This document shows, one piece after another, positions 33,304-37,139 of a DNA stretch of 37,139 nt (position 1 is the stretch's first letter; every line of letters starts with the position of its first letter). The position numbers and the translations under genes were made by a program. The notes below the pieces were generated by a model. The model saw only the letters and a program-made list of their open reading frames with translations. It searched no databases and was not told the DNA's origin. Source of the stretch: JBHIDJ01 sp046760105 (GTDB lineage: Bacteria > Pseudomonadota > Gammaproteobacteria > Acidiferrobacterales > SPGG2); NCBI GenBank assembly GCA_046760105.1, contig JBHIDJ010000018.1, positions 1 to 37,139 of the forward strand. The letters run 5' to 3'.

Positions 33304-33819
33304 TTACTTGGCGATGAAGTCTGGATCGATGTCGAGAGTTGTGACCCTTACCATTGCTGCACGATACACTCGGCCAAAGGCATCCACCTGCTGCTCTCGG
33401 AGATCATCAATGCTTTGAAGGTTTCGGGCGGCATGAGACCAGCCCAAAATTGCCCGATGACCGTCGCCACGTTGTCGGGTGGCGGCCAGACCGGAAAATC
33501 ACAAATCCGGCGCAATAGTTCCATCAAAAGTGTCCGTTTTTCCGAGCTCTCTCCTCAAGGCAGTAACGAAAGCACGAATCATGCCAGACTCGGCGTGAGT
33601 CATCGTGTGACGGGGTTTAGCTAAAGGGGTAGAGGCCTTGCGAGGCTTCGGGCGGTACGTCAGTAGTAAAGCGCCATGGTAGGTTTGTTCAGTCTGTACA
33701 TCTTGTCCTTGGCTGCCTTCCGGTAAGCTCCAGAGCAGAACGGCGCAGCGATGGAGGAGGGGCCGGACTCGCGCTACAGAGACGTATCGGTGTTGCGGAC
33801 AGCGACTTATCCGTGCTTT
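33304..33819 (-). pseudogene. Possible broken gene: long minus-strand frame with one in-frame TGA
   Basis: On the minus strand 171 codons (33819 to 33307) are open except for a single TGA at 33499-33501, and the frame ends at TAA 33304-33306. Protein-like stretches include LLWSLPEGSQGQ, THAESGMIRAFVTALRRELG and VDAFGRVYRAAMVRV. No good start codon or ribosome site exists in the first two-thirds. A weaker plus-strand frame (33301-33624) runs opposite. The family is unrecognised. This may be a degraded gene, but chance cannot be excluded. Confidence 0.25.
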
Positions 33820-33871
33820 TTATTTACTGCCGTTTGCTTGCTGGCTGTGGCTGCAGTCCGATCCCAACCGC

Positions 33872-34879
33872 TTACTGGCCAAACTTCGCACGAATAGCTG
33901 CCAGTAGCTCGCCCGCTAGTCGATGGCCCGGAACCAGACGCTCAATCGCATCCACCACCCGCAGCGCTAAATCCTGCTTGCCTTCCCGCAGGAAAGACTG
34001 ACCCGCTTTAAAGAGCCAATCGACGGCTGTCTCGCGGTTCAGCGCCACGCCTCTCCCGTTCGCATAGGCAGCACCGAGATTATATTGCGCCCGCGCATGG
34101 CCCTGTTCAGCCGCACTGCGATACCACCTCACCGCTTCCGCATCGTCCTTGGGTACACCTTGGCCAACGCTGTACATGTAACCGAGTCGGTATTGCGCAT
34201 TGATATCACCTTGCTCCGCCGCCGTTACCTCCGGTATAGCGGGTGCCGGCGTCGCCGGTACTGCCGGTGCAGGCTCGGGTGCGGGCATTGTTGCTTCGGT
34301 CGGTTCGGGTTCCGGCGCGGGCGCTTCTAGCTCTCGTGCCCGTGCGGCAGGCTTCCGCGGACTGTACACGAAGCTCACCGAAATCAGATCGACATCATCA
34401 CCGTCGATATCAAACCGTTCCCACTCTCCCCGTACGCCCCACTTGCCGGGAAGGAACTCTACACCGAAACCAAACGTAGAGTCTGTACCGTCGTCGTCCT
34501 CAATAGGAATCGAAACGCCCAAGATCGTTGCATCCGCCTCCCACGCATAGAGCCCTCCCTTGCCAAACAGGGAAACCTTTTCACCAAGGGGCAGTCTGGC
34601 AATAGCAACAATTTGGATGCCATCCACTTCAACCGACGTGCCCGGGACTGGGTCAAAGTCAAACTCCCCAAGATCAACAAAACCACCCTCGAATCCAAGA
34701 TGCCGGGTTAGGTGATAACCCCCAAAGACCTTGGCACTCGAAGCATCGTCAAATCCACTCACATCGACGTCGGCACTGCCGCCTCCGGCGCCGACATACC
34801 AACCAGTGTCTTGAGCCGATACAAGCTGGCTGCACATGAGCAAGATAACCGCTACCGAAACTACGGATCTGACTCTCAT
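33872..34879 (-). CDS. Outer-membrane beta-barrel protein fused to Sel1 repeats
   Basis: A 335-residue exported protein. A signal peptide (1-22, cut after VSA) is followed by an OmpA/OmpW-like eight-strand barrel (~24-174: TGWYVGAGGGSADVDVSGF, GFEGGFVDLGEF and a final VDLISVSFVYSP). A Pro/Glu/Ala linker (~185-217) leads to two Sel1 repeats (~221-256 with AQYRLGYMYSVGQGV, ~257-292 with AQYNLGAAYANGRGV) and a helical tail (~293-335). GGGAG lies 6 bp upstream of the ATG. The Sel1 part would sit in the periplasm, where OmpA normally carries a peptidoglycan-binding domain. It may be a scaffold linking outer membrane to periplasmic partners. Confidence 0.87.
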   Translation of the reverse strand: MRVRSVVSVAVILLMCSQLVSAQDTGWYVGAGGGSADVDVSGFDDASSAKVFGGYHLTRHLGFEGGFVDLGEFDFDPVPGTSVEVDGIQIVAIARLPLGEKVSLFGKGGLYAWEADATILGVSIPIEDDDGTDSTFGFGVEFLPGKWGVRGEWERFDIDGDDVDLISVSFVYSPRKPAARARELEAPAPEPEPTEATMPAPEPAPAVPATPAPAIPEVTAAEQGDINAQYRLGYMYSVGQGVPKDDAEAVRWYRSAAEQGHARAQYNLGAAYANGRGVALNRETAVDWLFKAGQSFLREGKQDLALRVVDAIERLVPGHRLAGELLAAIRAKFGQ

Positions 34880-35026
34880 CTCCGACTCCCTGAGCTAAGT
34901 GATTGGTTTTCCTTCAAGAGTTGTAACCGTAACACAAAAGCGATTGACCAAATACTCTCTTTATATAAGGTGCTAGGCGAACAGATAGCGGCTGTTGTCG
35001 CGCTTCCAACGCTTAACGGGAATCGC
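34880..35026. other. Intergenic region upstream of the barrel-Sel1 gene
   Basis: This ~150-bp stretch presumably holds the leftward promoter of the barrel-Sel1 gene, including the AT-rich segment around 34958-34972 (CTCTTTATATAA). I see no convincing gene or RNA in it. A plus-strand frame across it overlaps the barrel-Sel1 gene and is a shadow. Confidence 0.3.
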
Positions 35027-35233
35027 CTACCGGCAAGGAAGCGCAACCAGCATAGAGAAGCTAAAGGTTGACAAGATACAGGAAATCACAGGAAGGGACC
35101 TACGCCCCCAAGATTTTTCCTTGTGACGCCAGCAGTCGCTCTGGTAATCGACCTTAATCAGCGTGCAGCCTTGCTTGGACGTCTCGTGGGCCTGTGCAGA
35201 AGAGAGGCGTGCGAATGTGGCTAACGCTCCCAA
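35027..35233 (-). CDS. Candidate small exported protein (weak)
   Basis: A 68-codon frame with a TTG start at 35233. Reading further upstream in frame (to ~35262, with no canonical start) gives KKLPWGAVLGALATFARLSS then AQAHETSKQGC, which looks like a signal peptide with an AQA cut site. The mature part is short with a few cysteines. A GAAGGA lies within the end of the DUF2235 gene. Missing a normal start codon, it may be a real small gene with an unusual start, a broken gene, or chance. Confidence 0.28.
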   Translation of the reverse strand: MGALATFARLSSAQAHETSKQGCTLIKVDYQSDCWRHKEKSWGRRSLPVISCILSTFSFSMLVALPCR

Positions 35234-35256
35234 AACCGCCCCCCATGGCAGTTTTT

Positions 35257-36807
35257 TTATTCGTTTGTTCCTTCGGGTTGCGTCTCGTCCGGGCTGTCTT
35301 TTGGCGGGGACGCGGGAAGTGTTGTCAACATCGCGTTGCGCGCCCCTTCACAAGCCCTGACGTTGTTGTGCCGAAACACTTTTCGTAGAGCCCAAAGGAC
35401 GATAAGGAACAAGACAGCCCATCCGAAAATGTTCGGGTGCTGGATAACGGCCACCGTCACCAGCCCCTCGAAGTATACCGGCGAGATATAGTTCAAGATA
35501 TCGGCGATGTGGCCCACCCACCAATCGAGCGACCAAGCGTTGTCCGCTGAGGCGCGATCACCCCCGGGCGACGGAGGATTTATCCAGAACCACCCGGCGC
35601 TGAAGACGACCAGCAGGGTGAACTCCAGAAAAATTGCGTAGAGCCATTTCCGCAAGAAAACCCATCTGTTGACTTTGCGCCGCCAAGCCTGCCAGGTTTC
35701 GTCGCCCTCCACCGTCTCCGGTGGCTGGGCGCCGTTTGCAGGCGTGGAGACCATGTCAAATGTATCGGGAAGATGGCCCGGTGCGTAATTTCCTGTCTTC
35801 CTCCTCATCCTTTCGAAGACGCTGTCGTGGATTTTGACGTTGCCGCGCAACCTACTCCGACAGAATTTCTGGATCTCCCGCGGGTGGTAGCGGTAGTAGA
35901 TGGCGATACCGTCGCGGGAGTTGTATAAGCGGCCATGGACATTGGCGTTGCGGCGGATCTTCTCAGCCGCGTCCTCCTTGAATTCAAGCCCGTGGTGGTG
36001 TGCGTGCGTCATCATCCAATCCAGGGCCACGTTCGCCACGCCGACCCTCCCGTATCCACCACCCACGTTGGAGTGGGCGCCCGCGAACCATACCTGTTCG
36101 ACGGTTGTGTTGCCTGTCTCATGCCAGACCATGGGCTTGAAGGTCTTCCTTTCATCATCAATCGCAAGGGCCTGATAGGCGAACGCAACGTTGTCCGTTA
36201 GTTCATAGTTATAGAACCGGTGGGGAAAAACAAAGTTCGAGAGATACTCCAGGATCTTGAAGAACCAGTTTAATAACAACATGCCAATACCCGGGAGGTT
36301 CCAGTCCTGCGGAAAGCCGAGCGCCGAGACCGTGTCCCATACGCCGATGAACTTGACCGGGATGACGCCATGTTCACCCAATAACGGAGCCCGCTCGGCG
36401 ACTTTGTATGTCTTGAAGGCTTTTTTGATACGGTCCTGCAACTCATCTTCGTTTAGGTCCGTGCCGTCCACCAGGCCGGAGGCGGCAATGAAGCCGGAAA
36501 AAGCCCGCACCGTCGCGGCGCCACGGCTAAAACCAAATATAAAGACGTTGTCGCCCGGCTCGTAGTTGCGTGCGAGAAACTCATAGAGATCGCAGACGTT
36601 CGCCTTGAAGCCGAAACCGAACGCGCCGGATAAGGCGCGCCAGTACGTGTTTTTTGAAGTGCCGACCCCGTTGTCGTAAAACGTGATTTGGGGATGATCG
36701 TTATCGTGTATCTCGATGGCGTTATAAATCTTATAGACGTTGCTGTCGGGCGTATATCCGCCGCGGTTGCCGGTACCGTCCGCGCAAAGGATAATGTTTT
36801 TGGCCAC
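35257..36807 (-). CDS. DUF2235 alpha/beta hydrolase with C-terminal membrane helices
   Basis: A 516-residue DUF2235 protein. The hydrolase domain (1-~340) has DGTGN (10-14), the nucleophile elbow GFSRGA with S94, an acidic residue D158 (GVWDTVSALG) and H245 (WFAGAHSNVGGGYG), a plausible Ser-Asp-His triad. Two hydrophobic helices follow (388-408 and 460-474), so it is likely membrane-bound. DUF2235 includes Tle1-type phospholipase effectors of type VI secretion, but no T6SS gene (VgrG, PAAR, Hcp, immunity lipoprotein) is in view. It begins with GTG at 36807 after AGGAGG. A cytoplasmic or envelope lipase or esterase is a safer call. Confidence 0.88.
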   Translation of the reverse strand: MAKNIILCADGTGNRGGYTPDSNVYKIYNAIEIHDNDHPQITFYDNGVGTSKNTYWRALSGAFGFGFKANVCDLYEFLARNYEPGDNVFIFGFSRGAATVRAFSGFIAASGLVDGTDLNEDELQDRIKKAFKTYKVAERAPLLGEHGVIPVKFIGVWDTVSALGFPQDWNLPGIGMLLLNWFFKILEYLSNFVFPHRFYNYELTDNVAFAYQALAIDDERKTFKPMVWHETGNTTVEQVWFAGAHSNVGGGYGRVGVANVALDWMMTHAHHHGLEFKEDAAEKIRRNANVHGRLYNSRDGIAIYYRYHPREIQKFCRSRLRGNVKIHDSVFERMRRKTGNYAPGHLPDTFDMVSTPANGAQPPETVEGDETWQAWRRKVNRWVFLRKWLYAIFLEFTLLVVFSAGWFWINPPSPGGDRASADNAWSLDWWVGHIADILNYISPVYFEGLVTVAVIQHPNIFGWAVLFLIVLWALRKVFRHNNVRACEGARNAMLTTLPASPPKDSPDETQPEGTNE

Positions 36808-36816
36808 GGAATCCTC

Positions 36817-37071
36817 CTATTTCCCTTGCCGCTCGAAGTACGGGGGATGTGGACCGTCGGAATAGTCTCGGATTTGCTCCGGCCCATCACCGGTGGCATG
36901 GAACTTGGTTTGGGCGACGGGCGTACCGACCACCGAGACGTCGCGAGTCAGTGTCGATAGATGGGCGGTATCGATTGCACGCTGCGCCTCCGACCTTTTT
37001 GGGCACAGCCCAACAAGTTGGCGCCTAAGGCCAAGACAATGAACCTGGCTTGTCATAGACCTTTGCTCCAT
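36817..37071 (-). CDS. Small hypothetical protein upstream of DUF2235 gene (weak)
   Basis: An 84-codon frame just upstream of the DUF2235 gene; its TAG stop (36817-36819) overlaps the AGGAGG of that gene, a spacing seen in coupled genes. The sequence (MEQRSMTSQVHCLGLRRQLVG, then a polar C-terminal half) shows no family, signal peptide or membrane segment. An internal ATG at 37056 is preceded by AAAGG and may be the start. It could equally be leader sequence. Confidence 0.3.
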   Translation of the reverse strand: MEQRSMTSQVHCLGLRRQLVGLCPKRSEAQRAIDTAHLSTLTRDVSVVGTPVAQTKFHATGDGPEQIRDYSDGPHPPYFERQGK

Positions 37072-37139
37072 GATGGTCCGAAACGACCTTGTTAAAAGTG
37101 AATATTCGTGAAGAAGAATTTGGTCGGGGCGAGAGGATT

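Noticed and set aside
35257..36807. Calling the DUF2235 protein a type VI secretion effector
   Set aside because: No VgrG, PAAR, Hcp or typical immunity gene is visible, and the membrane helices fit a cell-bound enzyme as well.

Overview
This window looks like part of the chromosome of an aerobic, methylamine- or betaine-using proteobacterium. It has moderately high GC, tightly packed operons with 4-bp ATGA/GTGA overlaps, a heterotetrameric sarcosine oxidase, a GcvA-type LysR regulator, a DUF1127 protein and a type II-like cox cluster. A gammaproteobacterial origin is plausible, but I see no marker (rRNA, tRNA or ribosomal protein gene) that would settle taxonomy.

Region 1 (27-6249, minus strand) is one compact operon for cobalamin- and tetrahydrofolate-linked methyl transfer. 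In transcription order it encodes a corrinoid protein, a DUF1638 protein, a 'virulence factor' family protein, a MetV-like cysteine-rich protein, a MetF-type methylenetetrahydrofolate reductase, a pterin-binding methyl-THF:corrinoid methyltransferase and a 2Fe-2S/ASKHA corrinoid reactivator. Region 2 (6663-9782, plus strand) diverges from it and carries a GcvT/DmdA-like THF-dependent demethylase and a BCCT betaine-type transporter. Region 3 (9976-16798, minus strand) holds sdaA and soxBDAG, for sarcosine oxidation and serine-to-pyruvate conversion. Together these read as import of a methylated amine, stepwise demethylation, passage of methyl groups through a corrinoid protein and THF, and entry of glycine/serine carbon into pyruvate. 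The substrate-specific corrinoid methyltransferase (MttB/MtgB-like) that would normally charge the corrinoid protein is not in the window.

Region 4 (16799-19357) contains a small MITE-like palindromic element, a membrane-anchored unknown, and a translationally coupled fold-type IV aminotransferase/sulfotransferase-like pair. Region 5 (19434-28129, plus strand) is a molybdenum hydroxylase cluster, coxG-S-L-M-D-E plus two XdhC-family halves, a MocA-like cytidylyltransferase and an SRPBCC protein. The S-L-M order and a Gly in place of the copper-binding Cys place it with the form II (non-canonical) CO dehydrogenase group, so its substrate is open.

Region 6 (28130-37139) is a more loosely packed accessory stretch: a lipoprotein with a decayed paralog fragment upstream, a GcvA-like regulator divergent from a DUF1127 gene, a VOC protein, a class I/II aminotransferase, a DUF924 protein, a possible broken gene, an outer-membrane beta-barrel fused to Sel1 repeats, and a DUF2235 hydrolase with C-terminal membrane helices flanked by two tiny candidate genes.

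The most interesting candidates are the aerobic corrinoid methyl-transfer module with its DUF1638 and 'virulence factor' partners, the recurring basic C-terminal tails on proteins of this pathway, the unusual CoxL active-site loop, and the barrel-Sel1 fusion.
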